DNA from: Streptococcus sanguinis SK49
GTDB taxonomy: Bacteria; Bacillota; Bacilli; Lactobacillales; Streptococcaceae
DNA length: 64,000 nucleotides
Direction of reading: 5' to 3'
Assembly (NCBI RefSeq): GCF_000212815.1
Contig: NZ_GL890986.1
Location: 62,001 to 126,000 of the forward strand
Part shown: positions 27,081 to 36,946 of the stretch, one piece after another
Numbering within the stretch: the stretch's first letter is position 1
How the letters are laid out: every line of letters begins with the position of its first letter
The notes under the pieces: generated by a model
What the model was told of the DNA's origin: nothing
The model's input: the letters and a program-made list of their open reading frames with translations, nothing else
The model's database searches: none
Translations under genes and position numbers: made by a program

Positions 27081-27479
27081 TTAAAAAATCCAATCCCAAA
27101 TCTTGGGAACAAAAATAATCAGCCCTGTCACAACAGCAAAGCCAGACACGACTAGAACAGCTCCTGCCGCCATATCCTTGGCATTCTTTGCCCGCATAGA
27201 AAAGTGGTAATCACTGGCCAGATCCACGACATTTTCAATGGCAGAATTGACAATCTCAAAGGCAATGACCAGAAAAATGCTCAAAAAGAGAAAGAGCCAT
27301 TCTATAGCGGACAAGTCAAAAATCAGTCCCGCAACTATCACCGCCAGAGCCGAAAGAACATGCTTGCGCAGGTTGCGCTCCTCTTTAAAGGCTGTAAAAA
27401 TACCGGTTAAAGCAAATTCCAGACTCGAGACCACATCTCGATTTTTCCATTTGCGTTTGTTATTTCCTTGTGAGTCCAT
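27081..27479 (-). CDS. dgkA: diacylglycerol/undecaprenol kinase
   Basis: A 132-residue membrane kinase with three helices and the signature [14 protein letters not shown]. In Gram-positives it phosphorylates undecaprenol for cell-wall lipid carrier supply. It overlaps ybeY by 20 bp. Confidence 0.93.
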   Translation of the reverse strand: MDSQGNNKRKWKNRDVVSSLEFALTGIFTAFKEERNLRKHVLSALAVIVAGLIFDLSAIEWLFLFLSIFLVIAFEIVNSAIENVVDLASDYHFSMRAKNAKDMAAGAVLVVSGFAVVTGLIIFVPKIWDWIF

Positions 27480-27957
27480 AAGCAGTTAAAATTTCTTCCT
27501 GTAAACCAAACATTTCTGCTTCTTCTTCCGGCGTATAGTGATCATAGCCGTTGATATGCAGAAAACCATGCACTGCCAAAAAGCCCATCTCCCGCTCAAA
27601 GCTGTGGCCGTATTCTTCAGCCTGCTCATGCGCCTTGTCCACTGAAATGAACAGCTCGCCGATATAGGCGTCAAAATCTTCCAGCATCTCAGCTAGCTCA
27701 GGGTGGTCCAGCAAATCTTCCTCGTCAACAGCGATGTCCAACTCAGGCTTATACTCCAAGCTGATCACATCCGTCGGCCGATCCGTATCTCTATATTCCA
27801 AGTTGAGTTCATGACTGCGCTCATTGCTGACAAAAGTCACAGCCATTTCCTTCTTTTCCTTGCCCGTTTTCTGGGCTGCAAACTCCAAAATTTCCTGAGT
27901 CTGTTTAAGAATCTCTTCTGAAACCTGACCCGTCTCATCTACCATTTCGATATACAT
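27460..27957 (-). CDS. ybeY: endoribonuclease YbeY
   Basis: A 165-residue rRNA maturation factor with the zinc motif [11 protein letters not shown]. First gene of the ybeY - dgkA - era run. Confidence 0.96.
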   Translation of the reverse strand: MYIEMVDETGQVSEEILKQTQEILEFAAQKTGKEKKEMAVTFVSNERSHELNLEYRDTDRPTDVISLEYKPELDIAVDEEDLLDHPELAEMLEDFDAYIGELFISVDKAHEQAEEYGHSFEREMGFLAVHGFLHINGYDHYTPEEEAEMFGLQEEILTAYGLTRK

Positions 27958-28035
27958 ATCTTACCCGCTTTGCTAGTATTACCTTATTATATCATATTTT
28001 GACTCACTTTAGGGAGCCGAGGGCAGGGTTTTGGA

Positions 28036-28089
28036 AAATAGCAGAGCAGATTTGTCAACCACTCACCGCAAAGACAAAAGCAGCTATTT
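28036..28089. other. nested inverted repeat upstream of ybeY
   Basis: AAATAGC (28036-28042) pairs with GCTATTT (28083-28089) and inside it TTTGTC (28051-28056) pairs with GACAAA (28073-28078). T-rich sequence follows on the plus strand. It may be a transcription terminator for an unseen plus transcript or a leader structure. Apart from this and the tRNA, 27958-28302 holds nothing else I can support. Confidence 0.4.
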
Positions 28090-28140
28090 TTATTTTATAC
28101 CTTCCCGAAACTTTGCCTTTCACTATTTGCTATAACTGAC

Positions 28141-28170
28141 AAAAAGAAAAGGCTGGGAAACCCCAACCTT
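28141..28170 (-). terminator. terminator of the tRNA-Thr gene
   Basis: Minus-strand AAGGTTGGG and CCCAGCCTT form a 9-bp stem (one wobble), followed by TTTTCTTTTTG, about a dozen bases after the tRNA 3' end. Confidence 0.75.
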
Positions 28171-28181
28171 GTCCTACAAGA

Positions 28182-28254
28182 TGCTAATTGCCGGGATCGA
28201 ACCGGCGACCTCATCCTTACCATGGATGCGCTCTGCCAACTGAGCTAAATCAGC
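28182..28254 (-). tRNA. tRNA-Thr (anticodon GGT)
   Basis: A 73-nt cloverleaf. Acceptor GCTGATT pairs with AATTAGC (one wobble) with discriminator A; D arm TAGCTCAGTTGGCAGAGC; anticodon stem CATCC/GGATG around loop ATGGTAA, giving anticodon GGT; T arm GCCGG-TTCGATC-CCGGC. CCA is not encoded. Reads ACC/ACU threonine codons. Confidence 0.95.
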
Positions 28255-28302
28255 GTACCTATCTAATATATCATGTAGATAGGTGCTTGTCAATATCCTT
28301 TC

Positions 28303-28872
28303 TCATTTTTTTGCAAAATAATCTTCCCTAGTCAGATAGTAATGAACCCGTGTCACAATACGCCCTTTATCATGTTTATCTAGTGATGCATAAGGCTCTT
28401 CGTGGGAATATTTCATACCAGACTTGACCATAACCCGGCCAGATGCCGGATTGTCCACATCGTGCAGCGCTACAAGTTTATTCATTCCGACTTCCTCAAA
28501 AGCCAGCTTGATGACTGAGCGATTAGCCTCTGTCATATAACCCTGATTCCAGTATTTTTTATTGATTACATAGCCGATAGCTGCCGTTTTCAAGTCCAGC
28601 CTGATCTTATGCAGGTCAATAGTCCCGATGAATTTGCCGCTTTCCTTCATTTCTATTCCCCAGCGCCCCAGAGGATTGGCCAGATAAAAGAGAGCGATAT
28701 TATTGCGTGTTTCTTCCAGGCTTTTGTTAGTCTCAAAGGTATAGCGAGTATTTTCCTCATCCGAAGCGTACTCAAACATCGCTGGGGCATCTTCCAAGGT
28801 CACTGGACGCAGAATCAACCGCTCAGTTTCCAGTCTGGTATGACGAGCCAGTTTGACATAGATATTTTCCAT
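28303..28872 (-). CDS. GNAT family N-acetyltransferase (RimJ/RimL type)
   Basis: A 189-residue acetyltransferase: LETERLILRPVTLEDAPAMFEYASDEE at the N-terminus and the acetyl-CoA region IGYVINKKYWNQGYMTEANRSVIKLAFEE. AGGAGG precedes the ATG. The substrate may be a ribosomal protein or small molecule; it cannot be told. Confidence 0.85.
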   Translation of the reverse strand: MENIYVKLARHTRLETERLILRPVTLEDAPAMFEYASDEENTRYTFETNKSLEETRNNIALFYLANPLGRWGIEMKESGKFIGTIDLHKIRLDLKTAAIGYVINKKYWNQGYMTEANRSVIKLAFEEVGMNKLVALHDVDNPASGRVMVKSGMKYSHEEPYASLDKHDKGRIVTRVHYYLTREDYFAKK

Positions 28873-28942
28873 CGGGGCCTCCTATTTTTTCTTAACAGAA
28901 TAGCACAATTCACTAATGAAAGCAAACCTCTCCGATTTTTTC

Positions 28943-28971
28943 TTGATTTTTGAAGCGTTTTCATATACAAT
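28943..28971 (+). promoter_or_regulatory. ald promoter with a cre-like element
   Basis: TTGATT (28943-28948), 17 bp, TACAAT (28966-28971). The spacer contains TGAAGCGTTTTCA, close to but one base shorter than the CcpA cre consensus, so catabolite control is possible but unproven. Confidence 0.6.
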
Positions 28972-29002
28972 AAAAACATCTTAAAAAAGGAGCATATTTT
29001 TT

Positions 29003-30115
29003 ATGTTAATCGGTATTCCAAAAGAAATCAAAAACAATGAAAATCGTGTCGCTCTGACACCAGCTGGTGTTCATAGCCTCGTTGGTAAAGGCCATGAAGT
29101 TCTGATTGAGACAAATGCTGGGCTGGGATCTGGTTTTACAGATGCAGACTACCAAAAGCAAGGTGCAAAAATCGTCCCTACTGCTGCAGAAGCGTGGGCA
29201 GCCGAGCTAGTGGTCAAGGTCAAAGAACCTCTGGCAGCTGAATACGGATTCCTCCGCGATGACCTCTTGCTCTTTACCTACCTGCACATGGCTGCCGCTC
29301 CTGAACTAGCAGATGCTATGACTAGTGCCAAGACGACTGGTCTGGCGTACGAAACTGTCCGCGATCAAGATGGACAACTGCCACTCTTGGTACCTATGAG
29401 TGAGGTAGCTGGACGGATGGCAGTCCAAATCGGAGCCCACTTCCTGACTAAGCGTGAAGGCGGATCTGGCGTACTTCTTGGTGGTGTACCGGGCGTTCCG
29501 AAAGGGAAAGTTACCATCATTGGTGGCGGTGTCGTAGGTACTCATGCCGCTCGTATTGCTCTAGGACTCGGTGCTCAAGTGACTATTTTGGATATCAGCG
29601 CTAAGCGCCTGTCTGTCCTAGAAGATGTCTTCGGTCATCAAATCCAGACCCTTATGTCTAATCCGTTCAATATCGAAGCTAGCGTTCGAGAAGCAGATGT
29701 CGTGATCGGTGCCGTCCTCATTCCTGGTGCAAAGGCTCCAAAATTAGTGACAGACGATATGGTTAAGCAAATGCGTCCAGGCTCTGTCATTGTAGACGTA
29801 GCTGTTGACCAAGGCGGTGTCATTGAAACTGCTGACCGCGTAACGACTCACACCGAGCCTGTTTACGAAAAACATGGTGTCCTCCACTATGCAGTTGCTA
29901 ATATCCCAGGTGCCGTAGCCCGCACTTCTACTATTGCCTTGACCAATGTCACCCTTCCTTATATTGAAGCCTTGGCAGAGAAAGGCTTCAAACAAGCCAT
30001 TGCAGATGACCAAGGACTGCGCCAAGGTGTAACGACTTACCAAGGTCATATCACCAGCCTGCCAGTTTCAGAAGGCCTCAACAAGGACTACACATCTATT
30101 GACGAACTCGTTTAG
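29003..30115 (+). CDS. ald: alanine dehydrogenase
   Basis: A 370-residue NAD-dependent enzyme interconverting L-alanine and pyruvate plus ammonia. It opens [20 protein letters not shown], and carries the Rossmann motif [10 protein letters not shown] and VAVDQGG. AAAAGGAGC precedes the start. Monocistronic, with its own promoter. Confidence 0.96.
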   Translation: MLIGIPKEIKNNENRVALTPAGVHSLVGKGHEVLIETNAGLGSGFTDADYQKQGAKIVPTAAEAWAAELVVKVKEPLAAEYGFLRDDLLLFTYLHMAAAPELADAMTSAKTTGLAYETVRDQDGQLPLLVPMSEVAGRMAVQIGAHFLTKREGGSGVLLGGVPGVPKGKVTIIGGGVVGTHAARIALGLGAQVTILDISAKRLSVLEDVFGHQIQTLMSNPFNIEASVREADVVIGAVLIPGAKAPKLVTDDMVKQMRPGSVIVDVAVDQGGVIETADRVTTHTEPVYEKHGVLHYAVANIPGAVARTSTIALTNVTLPYIEALAEKGFKQAIADDQGLRQGVTTYQGHITSLPVSEGLNKDYTSIDELV

Positions 30116-30146
30116 TCGAACATTTCGACTTTAAAATCAATCGCAC

Positions 30147-30175
30147 AAAAAGAGCAGAAATAAATCTGCTCTTTT
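30147..30175. terminator. bidirectional terminator between ald and phoH
   Basis: AAAAGAGCAGA/TCTGCTCTTTT hairpin between two converging genes. A small extra stem AGTCGAA-CAT-TTCGACT begins at the ald stop. Confidence 0.85.
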
Positions 30176-30181
30176 CGTATG

Positions 30182-31171
30182 TTATTCCATTTCTTCTGGC
30201 TCAGTTGCAGCCTCTCTAACAGGAGTTGGTTCATAAGCTCGGATAATCTCCGCCACCACTGGATGACGAACGACATCCTTAGCTGAGAAATGCACAAAAT
30301 CGATCTGGGAGATGTTCTTCAATTTCTCCTGAGCATCAATGAGTCCTGATTTAACATTGCGAGGCAGGTCAATCTGGCTGATGTCTCCATTGACAATCAT
30401 CTTGGACTGGAAACCGAGGCGTGTCAGAAACATCTTCATCTGCATGATGGTGGTATTCTGTGCCTCGTCCAGAATTACAAAAGCATCATCCAAAGTCCGC
30501 CCCCGCATATAGGCTAGGGGAGCAATCTCAATGATTTCTCGCTCCATAAGGCGCGTTGTCTGGTCCTTGCCCAAAATCTGATACAAGGCATCATAGACCG
30601 GACGCAGATAAGGATCCACCTTTTCCTTAAGGTCACCAGGCAAAAAGCCCAAACTCTCACCAGCTTCTACCGCTGGCCGTGTCAGAATGATTCGTTTGAC
30701 CTGTCCACGCTTGAGAGCTGTCACCGCCAAGGTCACCGCCAGAAAAGTCTTCCCTGTTCCAGCTGGTCCGATCCCAAAGACGATATCATGATTTTTAACA
30801 CTGTCCACATAGATTTTCTGACCCAATGTCTTGACCCGAATTGGCTTGCCATAGCTGTCCTTGATAATCTCTTCTTCGTAAAGAGCTACAAACTTATCAA
30901 TTTCATCATTTTTGACCATAGTAATGGCTGTCACAACATCGGGAGTACCGATGGTCATGCCACGATTGACCAAGACCAACAGAGCCTGAACGACCTGTCG
31001 AGTCTCCTCGCAGGCAGCCTCCGTACCTAAAATCTGCACAATCTCGGTTCGGGCATGGATGGTGACCTTTAATTCCTGTTCCATCAAGCGCAGATGGCGT
31101 TCATTAGAGCCAAAGAGATGAAAGGCATCATCTGGATGGCCCAGTTTCAATTCTACTGAATGTTCCTGCAA
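30182..31171 (-). CDS. phoH: PhoH family ATPase
   Basis: A 329-residue protein from a TTG start with GAGAGG upstream. It has an N-terminal KH-like region, then a P-loop GPAGTGKT (about residue 138) and Walker B VILDEAQNTT. PhoH proteins are RNA-associated ATPases; the role is unclear. Confidence 0.93.
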   Translation of the reverse strand: MQEHSVELKLGHPDDAFHLFGSNERHLRLMEQELKVTIHARTEIVQILGTEAACEETRQVVQALLVLVNRGMTIGTPDVVTAITMVKNDEIDKFVALYEEEIIKDSYGKPIRVKTLGQKIYVDSVKNHDIVFGIGPAGTGKTFLAVTLAVTALKRGQVKRIILTRPAVEAGESLGFLPGDLKEKVDPYLRPVYDALYQILGKDQTTRLMEREIIEIAPLAYMRGRTLDDAFVILDEAQNTTIMQMKMFLTRLGFQSKMIVNGDISQIDLPRNVKSGLIDAQEKLKNISQIDFVHFSAKDVVRHPVVAEIIRAYEPTPVREAATEPEEME

Positions 31172-31261
31172 ATAAAGAACCTCTCTATTTTAATTTATTG
31201 AATGAATTACCTTTATTATATCAAAGCAAGCAGAAAATGACTATCCCTAGCCACTATCCAC

Positions 31262-31477
31262 TCAATGTGCCTGATACTCTTCCCAAATAGCATCGAACTC
31301 GCCCAAGTTAAAGGAAAAATTTGCATGCTCCTCTAGAAATCGACTGACCTCATCAAAATCATCCGTATGCTTGGGAAAGGCAGTATCCTGAAAAGCCAAA
31401 TCCGCTAAAATAGCCTTGGGCTCCTTGCTCTTAGGATTGCGCTCTGTCATCAGCCAGCTGTAAAAAGATTTTCTCAT
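31262..31477 (-). CDS. YozE family (UPF0346) protein
   Basis: A 71-residue soluble protein containing [19 protein letters not shown] and [16 protein letters not shown], typical of the YozE SAM-like fold. AAGGAACC precedes the ATG. Function unknown; its neighbourhood (cvfB, frr, pyrH) is conserved in streptococci. Confidence 0.88.
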
Positions 31478-31545
31478 AGGTTCCTTTCATTTCTTTAAAA
31501 TCGTATTTCTATAAGCATCAGCTCTAGATACACGACTCTTTATCC

Positions 31546-32400
31546 TCACACCAACTCCGTTCCGGTCGGGTCCTGCTTGATTTTACCAGCTTTCATCAGC
31601 CCACCTAGAGCTTTTTTAAACTGGCCTTTGGAAATTCCAAAGGTAGCCTTGATGTCGTCTGGTGAAGATTTATCGTTCAAAGTCATAAAACCGCCATTGC
31701 TCTCCAGATAGGTCAGAATCATCTGGGCATCGTTTTCCAACATTTCAAAGGAACGGGGCTTAAGCGAGAGGTTAAGCGTGCGGTCTACTTCACGGAAGCC
31801 AATCACCCGTGCATCTAAGACCTGCCCCAAACGTGGCTCTGCATAGCGCTCACTCGGATGAATGAAGCCCAGCATATTATTCTCTGGCAGGTAAACAAAG
31901 GTACCAGAAAGCTTGAGCCGATAAACGATGGCTGGCCAGTTTTGGTTCTGCATGTTATTGTAGGCAGGACGAGCCAGACGCTGGAAATCCTCTTGATAGG
32001 CCAACTGACCCCAGATGCGGTCTTTCTTGTCCACATCTAGACGGATATAAAGGCGATCACCCTTTTTAGGCCAGAGTTCCTTGATTTCTGGCAAGATGTC
32101 TAGTGACACGACAATTTGCTTGTCCGGCAGACCGGTATCGACAAAGACACCTAGATCCTTTCGGACCTCCGTTACTGTTCCCCAGCCAAACTGGTCTTGA
32201 GTAGCTGTAACTTCAAGAGTTGTCAGGCGAAGCTTCTGCTTCATATCGCTGTAGGCAAAGCCTTTGACAGACTGACCCAGCTCATGCGCCCCCTCTTCCT
32301 TAGAAAGAGCGTAAAACTGACCATCCTTTTGAACAAAGTAAAAACGATCATTTTCATCCGTGATGATACCCACGATGAAGCTGGCAAGATTTGTATTCAT
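31546..32400 (-). CDS. cvfB: S1-domain RNA-binding protein CvfB
   Basis: A 284-residue protein with tandem S1-like beta-barrels (DQFGWGTVTEVRKDLGVFVDTGLPDKQIVV; FVYLPENNMLGFIHPSE) and a C-terminal winged helix (FMTLNDKSSPDDIKATFGISKGQFKKALGGLMK). Named for conserved virulence factor B of staphylococci; post-transcriptional regulator. Confidence 0.9.
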   Translation of the reverse strand: MNTNLASFIVGIITDENDRFYFVQKDGQFYALSKEEGAHELGQSVKGFAYSDMKQKLRLTTLEVTATQDQFGWGTVTEVRKDLGVFVDTGLPDKQIVVSLDILPEIKELWPKKGDRLYIRLDVDKKDRIWGQLAYQEDFQRLARPAYNNMQNQNWPAIVYRLKLSGTFVYLPENNMLGFIHPSERYAEPRLGQVLDARVIGFREVDRTLNLSLKPRSFEMLENDAQMILTYLESNGGFMTLNDKSSPDDIKATFGISKGQFKKALGGLMKAGKIKQDPTGTELV

Positions 32401-32451
32401 ATAGACCTATTTTCTACCTTGCTTCTTCAAACCAGGCAAGGATTTTTGATG

Positions 32452-32486
32452 TTAAAACAACTCAGTCAGCCAAAGCCAACTGAGTT
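32452..32486 (-). terminator. terminator of pyrH-frr
   Basis: AACTCAGT (32459-32466) and ACTGAGTT (32479-32486) form the stem; the minus strand continues GTTTTAAC. Confidence 0.65.
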
Positions 32487-32504
32487 TTGATTCTGATAAA
32501 AATG

Positions 32505-33062
32505 TTAAACTTCTAAAAGTTCTTTTTCTTTGTTTGCTGTCATCTCATCAATATGTTTGACAGCATCGTCCGTTACTTTTTGAATATCCTTTTCCAAGGT
32601 CTTCAATTCATCTTCAGTGATTTCTTTGGCTTTTTCCTGCTTCTTAGCTTCGTCCATCGCATCGCGGCGGATGTTACGGATAGCAACTTTAGCATTTTCA
32701 CCGACCTTTTTCACTTCTTTAGCCAAATCACGGCGAGTTTCCTCTGTCAGGGCTGGAATGACCAGACGAATCACAGAGCCATCGCTGGCTGGCGTAATCC
32801 CAAGGTCAGAAGCATTAAGCGCACGCTCAATATCCTTGATAGAAGACTTGTCAAATGGTGTCACCAAGAGAACACGCGCTTCCGGAATCGTAATCGAAGC
32901 GATTTGGTTGAGCGGAGTTTCTACTCCATAGTACTCCACATGGATGCGGTCCAAAAGGCTGGCATTGGCGCGGCCTGCACGGATGCTGCCAAATTCACGA
33001 GCCAGACTTTGGTGCGAGTGGGTCATTCTTTCTTTTGCTTTTTCTACAATTGCATTTGCCAT
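32505..33062 (-). CDS. frr: ribosome recycling factor
   Basis: A 185-residue three-helix-bundle protein that splits post-termination ribosomes with [28 protein letters not shown] and [15 protein letters not shown] are diagnostic. It follows pyrH by 19 bp. Confidence 0.97.
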   Translation of the reverse strand: MANAIVEKAKERMTHSHQSLAREFGSIRAGRANASLLDRIHVEYYGVETPLNQIASITIPEARVLLVTPFDKSSIKDIERALNASDLGITPASDGSVIRLVIPALTEETRRDLAKEVKKVGENAKVAIRNIRRDAMDEAKKQEKAKEITEDELKTLEKDIQKVTDDAVKHIDEMTANKEKELLEV

Positions 33063-33081
33063 GAGTTTCTAATCTCCGTTC

Positions 33082-33807
33082 TTATAAATTATTTGATACT
33101 GTTGTTCCGATTTGCTCACCGATAACAACACGTTTGATATTACCTGGCTCATTCATGTTAAAGACAACCAAGTCAATGTCATTGTCCATAGACAGGGTCG
33201 AAGCCGTTGAGTCCATAATTCGCAGTCCCTTACTGATGACATCCCGGTGGGTCAGTTCATCAAACTTAACGGCGGTCTTGTCTTTCTTAGGATCGGCATT
33301 ATAAACACCATCCACGCCATTTTTGGCCATGAGAATCGCATCTGCTTCAATCTCTGCTGAGCGCAAGGCAGCGGTTGTATCGGTTGAAAAATAAGGAGAA
33401 CCAATACCTGCACCGAAAATGACTATACGGCCTTTTTCCAGATGACGAAGGGCCCGACCTCGGATGTAAGGCTCAGCTACCTGCTGCATAGCAATCGCAG
33501 TCTGCACGCGCGTATCTACACCGACTTGCTGCAGCGAATCCGCCATTACCAGCGCATTCATGACAGTGCCCAACATACCAGTATAGTCGGCCTGCACGCG
33601 GTCCATGCCTGCTTCTGCTGCCGGCTCACCCCGCCAAAGGTTTCCGCCTCCGATAACCAGAGCAATTTGAACTCCCAAATCATGAACTTCTTTGATTTCT
33701 TCCGCCATCTTCTGAACAGTCTGAATATCAATACCAACGCCTTTTTCACCGGCAAGAGCTTCACCCGACAACTTAATCAAAATACGCTTATACTTAGGTT
33801 CTACCAT
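33082..33807 (-). CDS. pyrH: uridylate kinase
   Basis: A 241-residue amino-acid-kinase-fold UMP kinase: [27 protein letters not shown] and [23 protein letters not shown] motifs. Coexpressed with frr. Confidence 0.97.
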
Positions 33808-33929
33808 TTTTTTACTCCTTATTTTATCTGTACTATTTTACCACATTTTGTGATTTTTATATAGTTAAATCACTGAAATTTTTCTTTTTTCCTTTTAGTA
33901 AAATAGCAGAGCAGGCAAGCTCATTTCAC

Positions 33930-33963
33930 AGAAAAACCAGCCCCATCATCAGATAGGACTGGG
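33930..33963 (-). terminator. terminator of the APC permease gene
   Basis: Minus-strand CCAGTCCTATC and GATGGGGCTGG form an imperfect stem followed by TTTTTCTG. Confidence 0.6.
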
Positions 33964-33997
33964 AATGAATATTTCAATCATCTTTTACAAGGTCTAC

Positions 33998-35449
33998 TCA
34001 CTGCTTGAGCGACTGTTTCTTTTCCCGCTTAGCTAAGAGCGGCAGGATAACACCCAGACTGATTAGGACGATTGGCGTCAGGATATTTGTCAAGAGAGAG
34101 AATTGCCAGCCAGCTGGGTCTTTGGCAAAGTCCACTTTCGGAACCATTCCTAAAATGCAGGCAAAGGCTGTAAAGAGGAAGCACCAAGCTCCGATGGCAA
34201 AGCCAACTTTGGGATTCTTGGTAAACTTGTACTCGGCATCCTTGTACTTCTTCCAGGCCTTGTTCAACATCATGTAGGCCAGGAATACCCAGAGATAACG
34301 CATAGGCATAACGATGGAGTTGAGATTTGTCATCCATTTGACCAGGCCGTCAATTTCTTTGATTCCAAAGATAGGCAGAATAATCAAGAGGCTAACTAAA
34401 ATCCCAGTCAGGATGTAACCGTTAATGAGGACACCTTTTGATGTCCGCTTGCGCAGCCAGCTTGGGACAAACTCTTCATCGGCATTATTGAGCATGATTT
34501 GCAGAGGTGCGTCAATAGAGAAAGCCAGTGCTGCAATCTGTCCAACCATATTGGTCAGGGCATAGATGACTACTAGTACATTGCCCACTCCCCAATAGTT
34601 ACCCAGCTTTTGGAAGGCTTGATAAGCACCATTTCTCATCAGGTCTTCAGGAATATTGCTGCCGTCAAAAAGCATTCCCATAGCAATAGAGCCTAGGATA
34701 GCAGATGCACCAACCATGACAGCCATGACAATCATCCCCTTTGGAAATTCCTTGGCTGGATTGCGTGTTTGATTAACGTAAGGCGATATTTTCTCAGCTC
34801 CGCCGACCGCAAAGACTAAGAGGGAGATAGTCGTGAAATAAGAAAAATCAAAGTTAGGAATATATGTGCTAAGCTTATCCATATTGGCCGTCGCAAACTG
34901 CATATCAGGTTTGATAAAAGGAGCCCCGACCGCTAAGAGGACGAAGAGGAAAGACATAATCAGCATAGCACTTCCTGCCAAGCCCCCAATCACCTTAAGC
35001 GTTGACAGTCCCTTGGTTGACAAGTATAGAAAGGCACCAAAAATCAGTAAGCTAAGAATAACAATCCAATGAATATCAAGACTGCTCAAAAAGTCGCCAT
35101 TTCCCTGAAGAGCCCAGCCCAGCGGAATCAAAACTCCCTGCGGCTTCTGAGCCAGATAGGGAATATGCACCACCCAGTAAGTCCAGGCCGCAAAATACGC
35201 CAGCCGCTTGGTAGAGGTCTTTTCCACCCAGTCACTGACACCGCCTCCGCTCTCCTTAAAAGTCGAGCCTAGCTGCCCCACGATGAGAGCATAGGGAATA
35301 AAGTAAATAGCCAGGATAAGAATCCAAGAAACAATTACCGAAATACCCTGCTGGGAATAGTTATTAACCACATTTCCCAGACCCCAGACCATATTAAAAG
35401 CAATCAGAGATACCATCAGCCAGGTTAGCTGGTTCTGATCTTTTTTCAT
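33998..35449 (-). CDS. APC superfamily amino acid permease (glutamate/GABA antiporter-like)
   Basis: A 483-residue membrane protein with about 12 helices; the first contains GLGNVVNNYSQQG. The sequence NQTRNPAKEFPKGM is typical of the GadC/YjeM branch. AAAAGGAGAC precedes the ATG. Single-gene unit. Substrate cannot be determined. Confidence 0.85.
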   Translation of the reverse strand: MKKDQNQLTWLMVSLIAFNMVWGLGNVVNNYSQQGISVIVSWILILAIYFIPYALIVGQLGSTFKESGGGVSDWVEKTSTKRLAYFAAWTYWVVHIPYLAQKPQGVLIPLGWALQGNGDFLSSLDIHWIVILSLLIFGAFLYLSTKGLSTLKVIGGLAGSAMLIMSFLFVLLAVGAPFIKPDMQFATANMDKLSTYIPNFDFSYFTTISLLVFAVGGAEKISPYVNQTRNPAKEFPKGMIVMAVMVGASAILGSIAMGMLFDGSNIPEDLMRNGAYQAFQKLGNYWGVGNVLVVIYALTNMVGQIAALAFSIDAPLQIMLNNADEEFVPSWLRKRTSKGVLINGYILTGILVSLLIILPIFGIKEIDGLVKWMTNLNSIVMPMRYLWVFLAYMMLNKAWKKYKDAEYKFTKNPKVGFAIGAWCFLFTAFACILGMVPKVDFAKDPAGWQFSLLTNILTPIVLISLGVILPLLAKREKKQSLKQ

Positions 35450-35540
35450 GACACCGTCTCCTTTTGTTATAAAATAAATTGATTCGATATTATTATAACA
35501 TGTTTCTATGAGTTTGTAATCGCTATCATCAATTTTATTT

Positions 35541-35568
35541 CAAAAAAAGAACTACCCGAAGGCAGTTC
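35541..35568 (-). terminator. terminator of rplK-rplA
   Basis: GAACTGCC-TTCG-GGTAGTTC, an 8-bp stem with a stable UUCG tetraloop, followed by seven T. Confidence 0.92.
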
Positions 35569-35578
35569 AATTTAATTC

Positions 35579-36268
35579 TTAAAGTGAGTTTACGTCAACC
35601 TTGATACCAACACCTTGTGTAGTAGTGATAGTTAGGTTAGTTACGTAAGTACCTTTAGCAGTAGCTGGTTTCGCTTTTTGGATTGTGTCGTTGAAAGCTT
35701 TGAAGTTTTCAACCAACTTGTCAGCTTCAAATGAAACTTTACCAATGATAGCTTGTACGTTACCTGCACGGTCTGCACGGTAAGTAATCTTACCACCTTT
35801 AGACTCTTCAACTGCTTTTGCAACGTCCATTGTTACAGTACCAGTCTTAGGGTTTGGCATCAAGTTACGAGGTCCAAGGACACGTCCAAGGCGACCTACA
35901 AGTGCCATCATGTCAGGTGTAGCGATTACTACGTCAAAGTCCAACCAACCGTCGTTGATTTTTGCAACGAGGTCATCTTCACCAACGAAGTCTGCACCAG
36001 CAGCTTTTGCTTCTTCAGCTTTAGCACCACGTGCGAAAACAAGAACGCGTGAAGTTTTACCAGTTCCGTTTGGCAATACCATTGCGCCACGGATTTGTTG
36101 GTCAGCTTTTTTAACGTCGATGTTCAAGTTGTAAGCAACTTCTACAGTTGCATCGAATTTTGCAAAGTTAGTTTCTTTTGCAAGTGCTACAGCTTCTTCT
36201 ACGCTGTATGCTTTTGTGCTGTCGATTTTTTCAAGAGCAGCACGAAGTTGTTTGCTTTTTTTAGCCAT
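35579..36268 (-). CDS. rplA: 50S ribosomal protein L1
   Basis: A 229-residue L1 protein ([48 protein letters not shown]). It lies 101 bp after rplK with a leader motif also found upstream of rplK. Confidence 0.98.
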   Translation of the reverse strand: MAKKSKQLRAALEKIDSTKAYSVEEAVALAKETNFAKFDATVEVAYNLNIDVKKADQQIRGAMVLPNGTGKTSRVLVFARGAKAEEAKAAGADFVGEDDLVAKINDGWLDFDVVIATPDMMALVGRLGRVLGPRNLMPNPKTGTVTMDVAKAVEESKGGKITYRADRAGNVQAIIGKVSFEADKLVENFKAFNDTIQKAKPATAKGTYVTNLTITTTQGVGIKVDVNSL

Positions 36269-36298
36269 TTTATCTTTCTCCTTGTAAGTGGTTCAATC

Positions 36299-36314
36299 GA
36301 TTTTCATCTCCCAC
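36299..36314 (-). promoter_or_regulatory. rplA leader motif, candidate L1 binding site
   Basis: The minus strand reads GTGGGAGATGAAAATC, matching the motif upstream of rplK at 14 of 16 positions (two transitions). L1 represses its own mRNA in other bacteria, so this is a plausible autoregulatory site. Confidence 0.55.
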
Positions 36315-36369
36315 GTCACTCGTCAATCTGATCAAGTGTAGTGCGGGCAAATGGGATGAACGTTATTGA

Positions 36370-36795
36370 TTAGTCAACAACAGTGAATCCCATAGAACGA
36401 GCAGTACCTTCAATCATACGCATTGCAGACTCGATGTTTGCAGCGTTCAAATCTGGCATCTTAGTTTCAGCAATTTCTTGTACTTGCGCACGAGTAACTG
36501 TTGCAACTTTCGTTTTGTTTGGCTCACCAGAACCTTTTTCAACACCTGCAGCTTTCTTCAAAAGAACAGCAGCTGGCGGAGTCTTAGTCACGAAAGTGAA
36601 TGATTTGTCTTCGTATACTGAGATAACAACTGGAATAATCATACCAGCTTGATCAGCTGTACGAGCGTTGAACTCCTTAGTGAATCCCATGATGTTGATA
36701 CCGGCTTGACCAAGCGCAGGACCAACTGGTGGAGCTGGAGTAGCTTTACCAGCAGGGATTTGCAATTTTACAAGTTTTTCGACTTTTTTAGCCAT
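36370..36795 (-). CDS. rplK: 50S ribosomal protein L11
   Basis: A 141-residue protein: [27 protein letters not shown] and the C-terminal RNA-binding domain ending [12 protein letters not shown]. First gene of the rplK-rplA operon. Confidence 0.98.
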   Translation of the reverse strand: MAKKVEKLVKLQIPAGKATPAPPVGPALGQAGINIMGFTKEFNARTADQAGMIIPVVISVYEDKSFTFVTKTPPAAVLLKKAAGVEKGSGEPNKTKVATVTRAQVQEIAETKMPDLNAANIESAMRMIEGTARSMGFTVVD

Positions 36796-36832
36796 TTTTA
36801 AATCCTCCTTTGTGGTTTTGGCGGTAAATAAA

Positions 36833-36901
36833 GATTTTTACCTCCCACAAGTATGCTTTTTGCATACCTTTCTATTATACACTAAACTTTGTTAAATGCA
36901 A
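36833..36901 (-). promoter_or_regulatory. rplK promoter, hairpin and leader motif
   Basis: Promoter TTGCAT (36901-36896), 16 bp, TATAAT (36879-36874). Just downstream is the hairpin GTATGC-AAAAA-GCATAC (36867-36851), then GTGGGAGGTAAAAATC (36848-36833), nearly identical to the rplA leader motif. A hairpin next to this motif suggests an L1 repression site. Confidence 0.65.
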
Positions 36902-36931
36902 GGAATTTTATCTTCTTTTTTGAATTTTTTG

Positions 36932-36940
36932 TGGTAAAAT
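36932..36940 (+). promoter_or_regulatory. extended -10 promoter placing the start codon at +1
   Basis: TGGTAAAAT (TG at 36932-36933, TAAAAT at 36935-36940). The expected start point, seven bases past the hexamer end, is the A of the ATG at 36947. No ribosome site precedes the ATG. Confidence 0.55.
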
Positions 36941-36946
36941 AATCTT

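Noticed and set aside
28951..28963. Definite CcpA cre site upstream of ald
   Set aside because: One base shorter than consensus and mismatched at the left end; kept only as a weak note.
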